DNA of 64,000 bases from Streptomyces diacarni (GTDB taxonomy: Bacteria > Actinomycetota > Actinomycetes > Streptomycetales > Streptomycetaceae), in contig NZ_QOIN01000055.1 in assembly GCF_003323715.1 (NCBI RefSeq), positions 1 to 64,000 of the forward strand. The letters are read 5' to 3'. The position numbers were made by a program, and so were the translations under genes. Below, piece after piece: positions 1 through 7,968 of the stretch; position 1 is the first letter of the stretch, and each line of letters opens with the position of its first letter. The notes below the pieces were generated by a model. It saw nothing but the letters and a program-made list of their open reading frames with translations, was not told where the DNA came from and made no database searches.

Positions 1-1
1 G

Positions 2-121
2 TACCGGGCGGTGGCCAGCCGCTACGACAAGCGCGACTACATCTTCAACGGCACACTCGCCGTCACAGCGATCAACATCTGGCTCCGCGACACCGTCCAA
101 GAGCCATCAGAAACGGCCTAG
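2..121 (+). pseudogene. C-terminal end of an IS5-like transposase (cut by window edge)
   Basis: The window opens inside an open frame that ends at a TAG at 119-121. The 39 visible residues begin YRAVASRYDKRDYIFNGTLA and continue with a hydrophobic helix ending in IWLRD. This is the typical C-terminal helix of IS5/IS1182-like DDE transposases, in which R-x(3)-RYDK sits just after the catalytic glutamate region. The upstream part is outside the window, so it cannot be told whether the element is whole. A second, diverged copy of the same segment follows about 190 bases downstream, which suggests a scarred insertion site. Confidence 0.7.
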
Positions 122-306
122 GTGTGTCGTCCCAGCACGTTGGTGACAGGCGACACGCCTCGGGCGGTCCTTGCATGAGCTGAGGGACCGGCGGGCCAAC
201 CGCCGGCGCGGAGGCGGCGCGGGCGGTGGCCGGCCCGCCTGATTCGACCAGGAGCATCACCGGCGCCGGAACGAAGCCGAGCTGACCGCCAGCCGGCTCG
301 AGGAGC

Positions 307-432
307 TCCCGGGCGGTCGCCACCCGTCACGACAAGAGAGCCTGTGTCTTCCACGGCACAGTCACCGCGGCCGCGATCCGGCTGTGGCTCCGATCATGTT
401 CCGCCGGACAGGTCCTAGCCGTTGCGGGGTGA
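307..432 (+). pseudogene. Second, isolated IS5-like transposase C-terminal remnant
   Basis: In the frame read from 307 the translation contains RAVATRHDKRACVFHGTVT followed by IRLWLRS. It aligns residue by residue with the transposase tail at 2-121 (RAVASRYDKRDYIFNGTLA, INIWLRD). An in-frame stop lies at 283-285 and there is no room for the catalytic domain, so this is a fragment. It runs to a TGA at 430-432 and overlaps the 3' end of the minus-strand gene at 415-1047. The divergence from the first copy indicates an old, separate insertion of a related element rather than a recent duplication. Confidence 0.6.
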
Positions 433-1047
433 GGGGAGCGCGCCGGGGCGCGGATCGTGGCGGTCGAGGCGCTCGTGGCGGGGGTCCCGCCGGGGTTCGG
501 GCCGGGGCTCGGGGGCCGGGGCCGGCGAGGCGGACTGCTGCGGTGGGATCGACCGGGCGACGGGCACGGCCGGACGCGGACCGGTCACCGCGCCGGGGGA
601 GCCGGGGAGAGGGCGGGGGGTGGCGGGTACGACCGGCACGGCTTCCGGCTGCCGGGCGGCGGGCGCCTCGGTGTTCTCCGGGACACCTCGTGCGGCCCCG
701 CGCCGGGAGGAACCGTACCTGCGGTGCACGGCCTGCTTGGTGACGCCCAGCGCCGAGCCGACGGCGTCCCAGGAGAAACCCAGTGAACGGTCGAAGTCGA
801 CGGCGGCGGTGACCAGCGTTTCGACGCTGTCGCGCAGCTCTTGGGCGAGCCTGACGGTCGGCGCGGGAGCGCGACCGTAGACGACGAAACCGGCGGAGGG
901 GCCGGTACGTCGGGGGCGATAGACGTTGCCGAGCTGCGCGGTGAGGGTGCGCAGCGCGTCCACCTGGCGGCGGACCCGCTCGATGTCCCGCACCAGAAGA
1001 TGCAGGCTGGCCCGCGCCTGGGCGTCGTGCGTTGCGTGGTCGGCCAT
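415..1047 (-). CDS. Hypothetical actinobacterial protein with HTH-like core and Pro/Arg-rich tail
   Basis: This 210-residue protein starts MADHATHDAQARASL. Residues about 10-60 are helical. A segment near residues 90-115 reads SWDAVGSALGVTKQAVHRRY, which has the spacing of a helix-turn-helix (G-x-T-x-x-A-V-x-R-R-Y recognition helix). The last 80 residues are a low-complexity Pro/Ala/Arg tail that is probably disordered. A DNA-binding role is inferred from the HTH-like stretch only. The gene is divergent from fmt across a G-rich gap, and its stop overlaps a transposase remnant, so the C-terminal tail may have been altered by that insertion. Confidence 0.6.
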   Translation of the reverse strand: MADHATHDAQARASLHLLVRDIERVRRQVDALRTLTAQLGNVYRPRRTGPSAGFVVYGRAPAPTVRLAQELRDSVETLVTAAVDFDRSLGFSWDAVGSALGVTKQAVHRRYGSSRRGAARGVPENTEAPAARQPEAVPVVPATPRPLPGSPGAVTGPRPAVPVARSIPPQQSASPAPAPEPRPEPRRDPRHERLDRHDPRPGALPSPRNG

Positions 1048-1097
1048 GAAGAAGCCTCTCGGACCGGCTGAAAGGGGGCGTTTCAGCTGTCGTGCTG

Positions 1098-1240
1098 GAT
1101 GGGGGTGACTGGGGGCTGGGGGGCTGGGTGACTGGGATGTGAAGTGTGGTGGGGAAGAGGGGGTGAGGAGAAAGGGGAGGGAGGGGGGAAGGGGGTGGGA
1201 GCGGGGCCGCGGCGCCTTCGCGGGGCGGGGCGGGGCGGCG
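1098..1240 (+). repeat. G-rich purine tract with G-quadruplex potential
   Basis: The gap between the minus-strand gene ending at 1047 and fmt is dominated by runs of three to six G on the plus strand (for example around 1100-1130, 1150-1165 and 1174-1200). From about 1150 to 1205 it is nearly pure purine, and it then passes into GGGGC repeats at 1221-1236. Many G-runs of at least three within 20-30 bases satisfy the usual intramolecular G4 pattern. It lies in the shared upstream region of two divergent genes. No reading frame in it looks coding. Confidence 0.55.
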
Positions 1241-1417
1241 ACTCGATCCGGTCAATCTGACTTGACCAACGCGACGATGGGCCCTCGGGTCACGCTGCGG
1301 GGGCGCGGACGGAGTGTCGGCAGGGCGCGCGGGAGCCCGTACGCCCCCTCCGGCCCAGGCCTGACGATGACCGTAAACTGGGGCGTCTTTCCGCGTGTGA
1401 GAGGTAGTTCGCCACCG

Positions 1418-2368
1418 ATGAGGCTCGTCTTCGCAGGCACACCAGAGGTCGCCGTCCCGGCGCTCGATGCCCTGATCGCTTCCGAGCGGCACGAGGTCGC
1501 CGCCGTGGTCACCCGGCCCGACGCGCGGGCGGGACGCGGCAGGCGGCTGGTGCCCAGCCCCGTGGCCCAGCGGGCGCAGGAGGAGGGCATCGAGGTGCTC
1601 AAGCCCGCGCGCCCCCGGGACGAGGACTTCCTGGCGCGGCTGCGGGAGATCGCGCCCGACTGCGCGCCTGTCGTCGCCTACGGCGCGCTGCTGCCCCGCG
1701 TCGCGTTGGACGTTCCCGCCAGGGGCTGGGTCAATCTGCACTTCTCGCTGTTGCCGGCCTGGCGCGGCGCGGCGCCGGTGCAGCACGCGTTGCTCGCCGG
1801 GGACGAGATGAGCGGCGCCACCACGTTCCTCATCGAGGAGGGGCTGGACTCGGGACCCGTCTACGGCGTGGTCACCGAGGAGGTGCGGCCCAGGGACACC
1901 AGCGGCGATCTGCTGACCCGGCTCGCGTTCGCGGGCGCGGGGCTGCTCGCCGCCACGATGGACGGCATCGAGGACGGCAGCCTTCAGGCGGTGCCGCAGC
2001 CGGAGGAGGGCATCTCCCTGGCGCCGAAGATCAATGTGGAGGACGCCCGTATCGACTGGTCCGCGCCCGCGCTCCGGGTTGACCGGGTGGTGCGCGCGTG
2101 CACGCCGGCGCCCGGAGCGTGGACCGTCTTCCGCGGCGAGCGGCTCAAGGTGCGCTCCCTGGCGCCGCTGTCCGCGACGGCCACGACCGCGGGCGGGGAG
2201 GGACTTCCGCCGGGTGGGCTGAGGGCCGGCAAGAACGCGGTGCACGTGGGTACGGGGTCGCACCCGGTCGAGCTGGAGTGGGTGCAGCCGCAGGGCAAGA
2301 AGCCCATGCGGGCGGCCGACTGGGCGCGGGGCAGCCGCATCGAAGAGGGTGCCGGGTTCGAGGCGTGA
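1418..2368 (+). CDS. fmt: Methionyl-tRNA formyltransferase
   Basis: The enzyme transfers a formyl group from 10-formyltetrahydrofolate to initiator Met-tRNA in the cytoplasm. The 316-residue product starts MRLVFAGTPEVAVPALDAL, the classic Fmt N-terminus. It carries the folate/catalytic segment VNLHFSLLPAWRGAAPV near residues 105-121 and the conserved IEEGLDSGPVY near 139-149, followed by the C-terminal OB-fold-like tRNA-binding domain. Length is normal for the family. The ATG at 1418 was chosen over upstream in-frame starts because it gives the canonical N-terminus. It is followed after 94 bases by rsmB, a pairing common in bacteria. Confidence 0.96.
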   Translation: MRLVFAGTPEVAVPALDALIASERHEVAAVVTRPDARAGRGRRLVPSPVAQRAQEEGIEVLKPARPRDEDFLARLREIAPDCAPVVAYGALLPRVALDVPARGWVNLHFSLLPAWRGAAPVQHALLAGDEMSGATTFLIEEGLDSGPVYGVVTEEVRPRDTSGDLLTRLAFAGAGLLAATMDGIEDGSLQAVPQPEEGISLAPKINVEDARIDWSAPALRVDRVVRACTPAPGAWTVFRGERLKVRSLAPLSATATTAGGEGLPPGGLRAGKNAVHVGTGSHPVELEWVQPQGKKPMRAADWARGSRIEEGAGFEA

Positions 2369-2462
2369 CAGTTTCCGGTCTCCGACCCTCCGGACGCGGT
2401 GAGGGGGCGTGGGGTCGTAGGGTGGAGGTCTTGATCCCTCGTTACGCGGAGCACCTTCAGCT

Positions 2463-4001
2463 GTGAGCACCCCATCCCGTCACGGCGGTCAGCCGGGCAG
2501 GTCCACCACACCGGGAAGAACGGGCAAAACAGGCAAGACAGGCCAGGGTGGCAAGTCGGGCAGGCCCGGGAAGCCGTACCGGCGGCCGCGCAAGGACCCG
2601 GTCCGTATCCTCGCCTTCGAGGCGTTGCGCGCTGTCGACGAACGCGACGCCTACGCGAACCTGGTGCTGCCGCCGCTGCTGCGGAAGGCCCGCGAGAAGG
2701 ACCCCGACGAGGGCGGTCTGGACGCGCGGGACGCGGCGCTGGCCACGGAGCTGGTGTACGGCACGCTGCGGTGGCAGGGCACCTATGACGCGATCATCGC
2801 GGAGTGTGTCGACCGCCCGCTGCGCCAGGTCGACCCGCCGGTGCTGGACGTGCTCTCGCTGGGTGCCCATCAGCTGCTGGGCACCCGCATTCCGCAGCAC
2901 GCCGCGGTGAGCGCCACGGTGGAGCTGGCCCGGGTGGTGCTGGGCGACGGGCGGGCGAAGTTCGTCAACGCGGTGCTGCGGCGGATCACCGCCGACGATC
3001 TGGAGGGCTGGCTGGAGCGGGTGGCGCCGCCCTATGACGAGGACCCCGAGGAGCACCTGGCGCTGCGCCACGCCCACCCGCGGTGGGTGGTCTCCGCGCT
3101 CTGGGACGCGCTGCCGGCGCGGGCCCGGCAGGGCGGCGGCCGTGCGGACATCACGGCGTTGCTGGAGGCCGACAACGAGCGGCCGGAGGTCACGCTGGTG
3201 GCCCGCCCGGGCCGGGCGTCCGTCGAGGAGCTGAGTACCGGCGAGACGGCGCCGGGGCGCTGGTCGCCGTACGCGGTGCGGATGGCCGAGGGCGGTGAGC
3301 CCGGGGCACTGGACGCCGTACGTGAGGGCAGGGCGGGGGTGCAGGACGAGGGCAGTCAGCTCGTCGCGCTCGCGCTGGCCGACGCGCCTGTGGAGGGCGG
3401 GAGCGACCGGCACTGGCTGGACGTCTGTGCGGGTCCTGGCGGTAAGGCCGCCCTGCTGGGGGCGCTGGCGGCCGGGCGGGGGGCGACGCTGTTGGCGGCC
3501 GAGAAGCAGCCGCACCGTGCCCGGCTGGTGGCCCGTGCTCTTCAGGGCAATCCGGGGCCGTGGGCAGCGGTCAGCGCGGACGGGACGCGGCCCGCGTGGC
3601 GGCCCGGGAGTTTCGACCGGGTGCTGGTGGACGTGCCGTGTACCGGACTCGGCGCGCTGCGGCGCAGGCCGGAGGCCCGGTGGCGGCGCACTCCGGAGGA
3701 TCTGGCGGGGTTCGCGCCGTTGCAGCGCGGGCTGCTGCGGCAGGCGGTGGCGGCGGCCCGGGTGGGTGGCGTCGTCGCGTATGCGACGTGCTCGCCGCAT
3801 CTGGCGGAGACCCGCGCCGTCGTCGACGACGTGCTGCGCGGAATGGAGAAGGATCCGCGCGGCCCGGCGGCCGAACTCCTGGACGCCCGTCCGCTGCTGC
3901 CGGGTGTACCGGAGCTGGGCGAGGGTCCCGACGTCCAACTGTGGCCGCATCTGCACGGCACGGATGCGATGTACCTGGCGCTGCTGCGCCGCACGGCGTG
4001 A
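2463..4001 (+). CDS. rsmB: 16S rRNA (cytosine-967-C5)-methyltransferase RsmB
   Basis: RsmB methylates C967 of 16S rRNA using S-adenosylmethionine. The 512-residue protein begins at GTG 2463 with a Lys/Gly-rich basic leader. A NusB-like domain follows (about residues 45-190, starting RKDPVRILAFEALRAVDERD), and then a Rossmann methyltransferase domain. That domain shows the SAM-binding segment DVCAGPGGKAALLGALA, the NOL1/NOP2/Sun motif DVPCTGLGALRRRPEARW, and the second catalytic cysteine in YATCSPH. Both cysteines of the family are therefore present. It lies directly downstream of fmt and upstream of rpe, all on the plus strand, and is probably co-transcribed with fmt. Confidence 0.94.
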   Translation: MSTPSRHGGQPGRSTTPGRTGKTGKTGQGGKSGRPGKPYRRPRKDPVRILAFEALRAVDERDAYANLVLPPLLRKAREKDPDEGGLDARDAALATELVYGTLRWQGTYDAIIAECVDRPLRQVDPPVLDVLSLGAHQLLGTRIPQHAAVSATVELARVVLGDGRAKFVNAVLRRITADDLEGWLERVAPPYDEDPEEHLALRHAHPRWVVSALWDALPARARQGGGRADITALLEADNERPEVTLVARPGRASVEELSTGETAPGRWSPYAVRMAEGGEPGALDAVREGRAGVQDEGSQLVALALADAPVEGGSDRHWLDVCAGPGGKAALLGALAAGRGATLLAAEKQPHRARLVARALQGNPGPWAAVSADGTRPAWRPGSFDRVLVDVPCTGLGALRRRPEARWRRTPEDLAGFAPLQRGLLRQAVAAARVGGVVAYATCSPHLAETRAVVDDVLRGMEKDPRGPAAELLDARPLLPGVPELGEGPDVQLWPHLHGTDAMYLALLRRTA

Positions 4002-4133
4002 AGGCCGTACGGCGTGAGAGCCCCCGGGGCGCAAGCCCCCAGGGGGCGGCAGCGCCGCCAGGCAGGCGCGCTGTGGCCGCGGCGCGCCCCACCGAGTGAT
4101 CACTTCGAACGTCCACACGGAATACTGGTAACC

Positions 4134-4817
4134 ATGGCTCAGATCAACCCCAGCATCCTGTCCGCCGACTTCGCGCGGCTCGCCGACGAGGCGGAGGCGG
4201 TCTCCGGTACCGGCGGCGCCGACTGGCTGCATGTCGATGTCATGGACAACCACTTCGTGCCCAATCTGACCCTGGGCGTGCCCGTCGTCGAGTCGCTGCG
4301 CCAGGCCACGGACACCCCGTTGGACTGCCACCTGATGATCGAGGAGCCGGACCGCTGGGCGCCGGCGTTCGTGGAGGCGGGCGCGGGTTCGGTCACCTTC
4401 CACGCGGAGGCGGCCGCGGCTCCGGTGCGGCTCGCGCGCGAGGTCCGCGCCGAGGGCGCCCGTGCGTCCATGGCGCTCAAGCCGGCCACCCCGATCGAGC
4501 CGTACGAGGATCTGCTGCCCGAGCTGGACATGCTGCTGGTGATGACGGTGGAGCCGGGCTTCGGCGGGCAGGCGTTCCTCGACATCATGCTGCCGAAGAT
4601 CCGCCGCACCCGGCAGCTGATCGACAAGCACGGTCTGCAACTGTGGCTCCAGGTGGACGGCGGGGTCTCCGCCTCGACCATCGAGCGGTGCGCCGAGGCG
4701 GGTGCCGACGTGTTCGTGGCCGGCTCCGCGGTCTACGGTGCCGAGGATCCGGCGGAGGCGGTGCGTGCGTTGCGGCGGCAGGCGGAGGGGGCGGGCAGCC
4801 CGGGTCAGGGGAGCTGA
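4134..4817 (+). CDS. rpe: Ribulose-phosphate 3-epimerase
   Basis: This pentose-phosphate enzyme interconverts D-ribulose 5-phosphate and D-xylulose 5-phosphate. The 227-residue TIM-barrel protein starts MAQINPSILSADFARL. Family motifs are all present: the metal/catalytic segment HVDVMDNHFVPNLTLG, DCHLMIEEPDRW, the phosphate-binding VEPGFGGQAF, and VDGGVSASTI near the C-terminus. The ATG at 4134 gives the canonical start; upstream in-frame codons lie in GC-rich non-conserved sequence. The 132-base gap after rsmB contains an AT-richer stretch (4098-4131) that may hold its own promoter. Confidence 0.96.
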   Translation: MAQINPSILSADFARLADEAEAVSGTGGADWLHVDVMDNHFVPNLTLGVPVVESLRQATDTPLDCHLMIEEPDRWAPAFVEAGAGSVTFHAEAAAAPVRLAREVRAEGARASMALKPATPIEPYEDLLPELDMLLVMTVEPGFGGQAFLDIMLPKIRRTRQLIDKHGLQLWLQVDGGVSASTIERCAEAGADVFVAGSAVYGAEDPAEAVRALRRQAEGAGSPGQGS

Positions 4818-4829
4818 GGTGAACGCTGG

Positions 4830-4843
4830 GTGACCAGGGTCAC
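4830..4843. promoter_or_regulatory. GTGACC-AG-GGTCAC palindrome upstream of the SorC-type regulator
   Basis: A perfect six-base inverted repeat (GTGACC / GGTCAC, two-base spacer) lies about 90 bases before the regulator start at 4927. The position suggests an operator for autoregulation, but the binding factor is not known. Confidence 0.35.
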
Positions 4844-4926
4844 GTTTGTCAGGGGATCTGCAAGGATGAACGCGCGGCGCGTACGTGCCGCCAGCGCGGA
4901 CACGGCAAGACAGTGAGGTGAGAGCG

Positions 4927-5949
4927 GTGTCGTCGGGGCGAGCCACGCGAATGGGACCCGCCGAGCTCATGCAGGCGGCGGCGATGGCCCGCCGTTTCTA
5001 TCTGGAGAGCAAGTCCAAGATTCAGATCGCGGACGAGTTCGGGGTGAGCCGCTTCAAGGTGGCCCGGGTTTTGGAGACCGCGCTCGAACGTGACCTGGTG
5101 CGCATCGAGATCAGGGTGCCGGCCGAGCTGGACGCCGAGCGTTCGGACGCGCTGCGTGCCCGCTTCGGGCTGCGGCACGCGGTCGTCGTCGAGTCGCCCA
5201 CCGAGGCGGTCGACGACGCGGCGGACCCGGAGAACCTCGGTGAGGTCGCCGCCGACCTGCTGGGCGAGCTGGTCACCGACGGCGATGTGCTGGGTCTGGC
5301 CTGGGGGCGCTCCACCATCCACATGGCGACGGCGCTGCGCCAGCTGCCGCCGTGCACGGTGGTGCAGCTCACCGGTGTCTACGACGCGGGCACGGCCGAC
5401 CGCGGTTCGGTGGAGGCCGTCCGCCGCGCCGCCGAGGTCGCGGGCGGGGAGGCGCACCCCATCTACGCGCCGATGCTGCTGCCGGACAGCTCCACCGCGG
5501 CGGCCCTGCGCCACCAGACGGGCATCGCCCGGGCTTTCGAGTACTTCGACAAGGTGACCGTCGCCGCCGTCTCCATCGGCTCCTGGGAGCCGGGGATCTC
5601 CACGGTGCACGACATGCTCAGCGCCCAGGAGCGGGAGCACTACTCGTCGCTCGGGGTGGCCGCCGAGATGTCGGCGCACCTGTTCGACGCGCAGGGCCGG
5701 CGGATCGGCCGCGACCTGGGGGAGCGGTGCATCACCGTCGAGGCCGAGCGGCTGCGGCGGATCCCGGAGGTCGTGGCCATCGCCGGGGGGCACCGCAAGG
5801 CGGCCGCCATCGGCGCCGTGCTCCGCTCCGGACTGGTGACCAGCCTGGTGACGGACACCGCGGCCGCCGACTGGCTGCTGGCCGAGGAAGAACCCGGCCC
5901 CCGTCCGGCGTTGGAGCGTACGGATCCGGACAGCACCGCCGCTTCGTAG
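4927..5949 (+). CDS. SorC/DeoR-type sugar-binding transcriptional regulator
   Basis: This is a predicted repressor whose effector is a phosphorylated sugar. From GTG 4927 the product has 340 residues. The N-terminal HTH lies at about residues 10-50, with KSKIQIADEFGVSRFKVARV. It is followed by a SorC-type sugar-binding domain showing DGDVLGLAWGRSTIHMATAL and later AIAGGHRKAAAIGAVLRSG, a phosphosugar-binding glycine-rich loop typical of the family. The start was set at 4927 because an AGGTGAG ribosome-binding site precedes it; GTG 4918 is the alternative. It follows rpe, so its ligand could be a pentose phosphate, but this is inference from position alone. Confidence 0.85.
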   Translation: MSSGRATRMGPAELMQAAAMARRFYLESKSKIQIADEFGVSRFKVARVLETALERDLVRIEIRVPAELDAERSDALRARFGLRHAVVVESPTEAVDDAADPENLGEVAADLLGELVTDGDVLGLAWGRSTIHMATALRQLPPCTVVQLTGVYDAGTADRGSVEAVRRAAEVAGGEAHPIYAPMLLPDSSTAAALRHQTGIARAFEYFDKVTVAAVSIGSWEPGISTVHDMLSAQEREHYSSLGVAAEMSAHLFDAQGRRIGRDLGERCITVEAERLRRIPEVVAIAGGHRKAAAIGAVLRSGLVTSLVTDTAAADWLLAEEEPGPRPALERTDPDSTAAS

Positions 5950-6015
5950 CAGTTCGCCGCAGGACGCTCAGCGGACCTGCGTAGTCCTCGTGGAAGGTTG
6001 AGAAGGGCAGCAGCC

Positions 6016-6492
6016 ATGACGACCAAGAGCACCAAGCTGCCGGGGTTGGGCAAGCAGTACGACATCACCACCCGGACCGGGCGCCACATCTCGGTGGTCG
6101 CCCACCAGGACGGCCGCAGGTTCCTCGGTTTCCATCCGGAGGACGACCCGGACGCCTGTCTGGCCACGGTGCAGCTCGACCGGGAGGAGGCGGGCTCCCT
6201 GGCGGAGATCCTCGCTCCCGGCGAGAGCCCGCGGCTGGGCACGTGCGAGATGGAGATCGACCTGGTCACCGTCCGCATCCCGATGTCGGGGCAGTCCCCG
6301 TACAGCGGGGAGCCGCTGGGTGCCACGCAGGCACGCAGCCGTACCGGCGCCTCCATCGTCGCGGTGCTGCGCCGTACCGGCGCGGTGCCCTCGCCGACGC
6401 CCGACTTCCGGCTGGAGGCGGGGGACACGCTCGTCGCCGTCGGTACCCGGGAGGGAGTGGACGAGCTGACACGCATCATCTCCGGCACCTGA
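6016..6492 (+). CDS. TrkA-C (RCK_C) regulatory subunit of a K+/H+ antiporter
   Basis: This 158-residue cytoplasmic protein has an N-terminal KhtT-like part (residues 1-75, with KQYDITTRTGRHISVV). Its C-terminal RCK_C/TrkA-C domain (about 85-158) ends ...LEAGDTLVAVGTREGVDEL, the classic last strand and helix. TrkA-C domains bind nucleotide ligands such as c-di-AMP or sense pH and ions. It lies 39 bases upstream of the CPA2 antiporter at 6532 on the same strand. By analogy with KhtT-KhtU it should be the gating subunit. The ATG at 6016 is preceded by AGAAGGG. Confidence 0.85.
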   Translation: MTTKSTKLPGLGKQYDITTRTGRHISVVAHQDGRRFLGFHPEDDPDACLATVQLDREEAGSLAEILAPGESPRLGTCEMEIDLVTVRIPMSGQSPYSGEPLGATQARSRTGASIVAVLRRTGAVPSPTPDFRLEAGDTLVAVGTREGVDELTRIISGT

Positions 6493-6531
6493 GCCGCCGG
6501 GGCAAGCCGCTGGACAACTGAAAGGCCCTTT

Positions 6532-7845
6532 GTGCACGACACCACCGTCCTGCTGATCGAACTCGGCGCCGTCATTCTGGGACTGGGGCTGGTAGGCCGC
6601 TTCGCCGGCCGTATCGGGCTCTCCCCGATCCCGCTCTACCTGCTGGGAGGCCTCGCCTTCGGGCAGGGAGGCCTCTTCCCGCTGACCGCCACCGAGGGGT
6701 TCATCGAGGTCGGTGCGGAGATCGGGGTGATCCTGCTCCTGCTGCTGCTCGGTCTGGAGTACAGCGCCTCGGAGCTGGTCACCAGTCTCAAGACCCAGTA
6801 TCCGTCCGGCATCGTCGACTTCGCGCTCAACGCGGTGCCGGGCGCGGTGGCGGCGCTGCTGCTGGGATGGGGTCCGGTCGCGGCGGTGGCGCTGGCCGGT
6901 GTCACCTGGATCTCGTCGTCCGGGGTGATCGCCAAGGTGCTCACCGACCTGGGCAGACTGGGCAACAAGGAGACGCCGGTCATCCTGGGTGTGCTGGTCA
7001 TCGAGGACCTGTCGATGGCCCTCTACCTGCCGCTGCTGACGGCGCTGGTGGCCGGGCTCGGGCTGGCGGGGACGAGCGTGGCGATGCTGGTCGCGGTGGG
7101 TACGGTCGGCATCGTGCTGCTGGTGGCGCTGCGCTTCGGCCGGCACATCAGCCGCGCCGTCAGCTCGAACACTCCGGAGATGCTGCTGCTCGTGGTGCTG
7201 GGGCTCACCCTGCTGATCGCGGGCATCGCCGCGAAGCTCCAGGTCTCGGCGGCCGTCGGCGCGTTCCTGGTGGGTATCGCGCTCTCGGGCGAGACGGCCG
7301 AGAACGCGCGCAGTCTGCTCATGCCGCTGCGGGACCTGTTCGCCGCCGTCTTCTTCGTCTTCTTCGGGCTCAACACCGACCCCTCCCAGATCCCGCCCGT
7401 GCTGGTGCCCGCGCTGATCCTGGCCGTGGTCACCGCCGTCACGAAGGTGCTCACCGGCTGGTACGCGGCGGGGCGTGCGGGAGTGGGCGGCAAGGGGCGG
7501 CTGCGCGCGGGCGGGGCGCTGGTGGCGCGGGGCGAGTTCTCCATCGTGATAGCGGGGCTCGCCGCGGGTGTGGACTCGCGGATCACCCCGCTGGCGACCG
7601 CGTACGTGATGATCATGGTGGTCTTCGGGCCGCTGACCGCCCGCTGGACGGAGCCGGTCGTGCGCCGTCTGAAGGGGGTGGCCGACGCGCGCCGGACGCG
7701 GCGCGAGCCGGTGGCCCGCGAGGCCGAGCCCACCGGGCCCGCTTCCGCGCACGGTCAGGAGCCCGAGCCCGCTTCCCCGCAGCAGGACCGGGCCCGAGGT
7801 GAGGTGGCCCCCGACCCGGTGAGCGGCGGCGGTCACACGTCGTAG
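6532..7845 (+). CDS. CPA2-family cation:proton antiporter (KhtU-like)
   Basis: This 437-residue membrane protein from GTG 6532 belongs to the Na+/H+ exchanger (CPA2/KefB) fold, with about 12 hydrophobic segments. Visible features are an N-terminal LIELGAVILGLGLVGRFAGRI helix, the acidic core-helix segment GVLVIEDLSMALYLPL, and the Asn/Gly-rich VSAAVGAFLVGIALSG. It ends in a roughly 55-residue Arg/Pro-rich cytoplasmic tail without an RCK domain of its own. That fits with regulation by the separate TrkA-C protein encoded just upstream. Expected role: K+ or Na+ efflux in exchange for protons during osmotic or pH stress. Confidence 0.85.
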   Translation: MHDTTVLLIELGAVILGLGLVGRFAGRIGLSPIPLYLLGGLAFGQGGLFPLTATEGFIEVGAEIGVILLLLLLGLEYSASELVTSLKTQYPSGIVDFALNAVPGAVAALLLGWGPVAAVALAGVTWISSSGVIAKVLTDLGRLGNKETPVILGVLVIEDLSMALYLPLLTALVAGLGLAGTSVAMLVAVGTVGIVLLVALRFGRHISRAVSSNTPEMLLLVVLGLTLLIAGIAAKLQVSAAVGAFLVGIALSGETAENARSLLMPLRDLFAAVFFVFFGLNTDPSQIPPVLVPALILAVVTAVTKVLTGWYAAGRAGVGGKGRLRAGGALVARGEFSIVIAGLAAGVDSRITPLATAYVMIMVVFGPLTARWTEPVVRRLKGVADARRTRREPVAREAEPTGPASAHGQEPEPASPQQDRARGEVAPDPVSGGGHTS

Positions 7846-7968
7846 TCGCAGTCACGCGTCGTAGTCATAGGGGGCCAGCGTCCTTGTGTGATCCCACCAC
7901 GGCCGGCCGTCCACTCCGGCGGATCCTCCCCTCTCGCATGGATGTGCGGACGTGGGAGACTGAAGTAC

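Noticed and set aside
362..2470. 702-residue minus-strand open frame over fmt
   Set aside because: It is a GC-driven shadow: low-complexity Arg/Pro/Ala sequence opposite the clear fmt gene.
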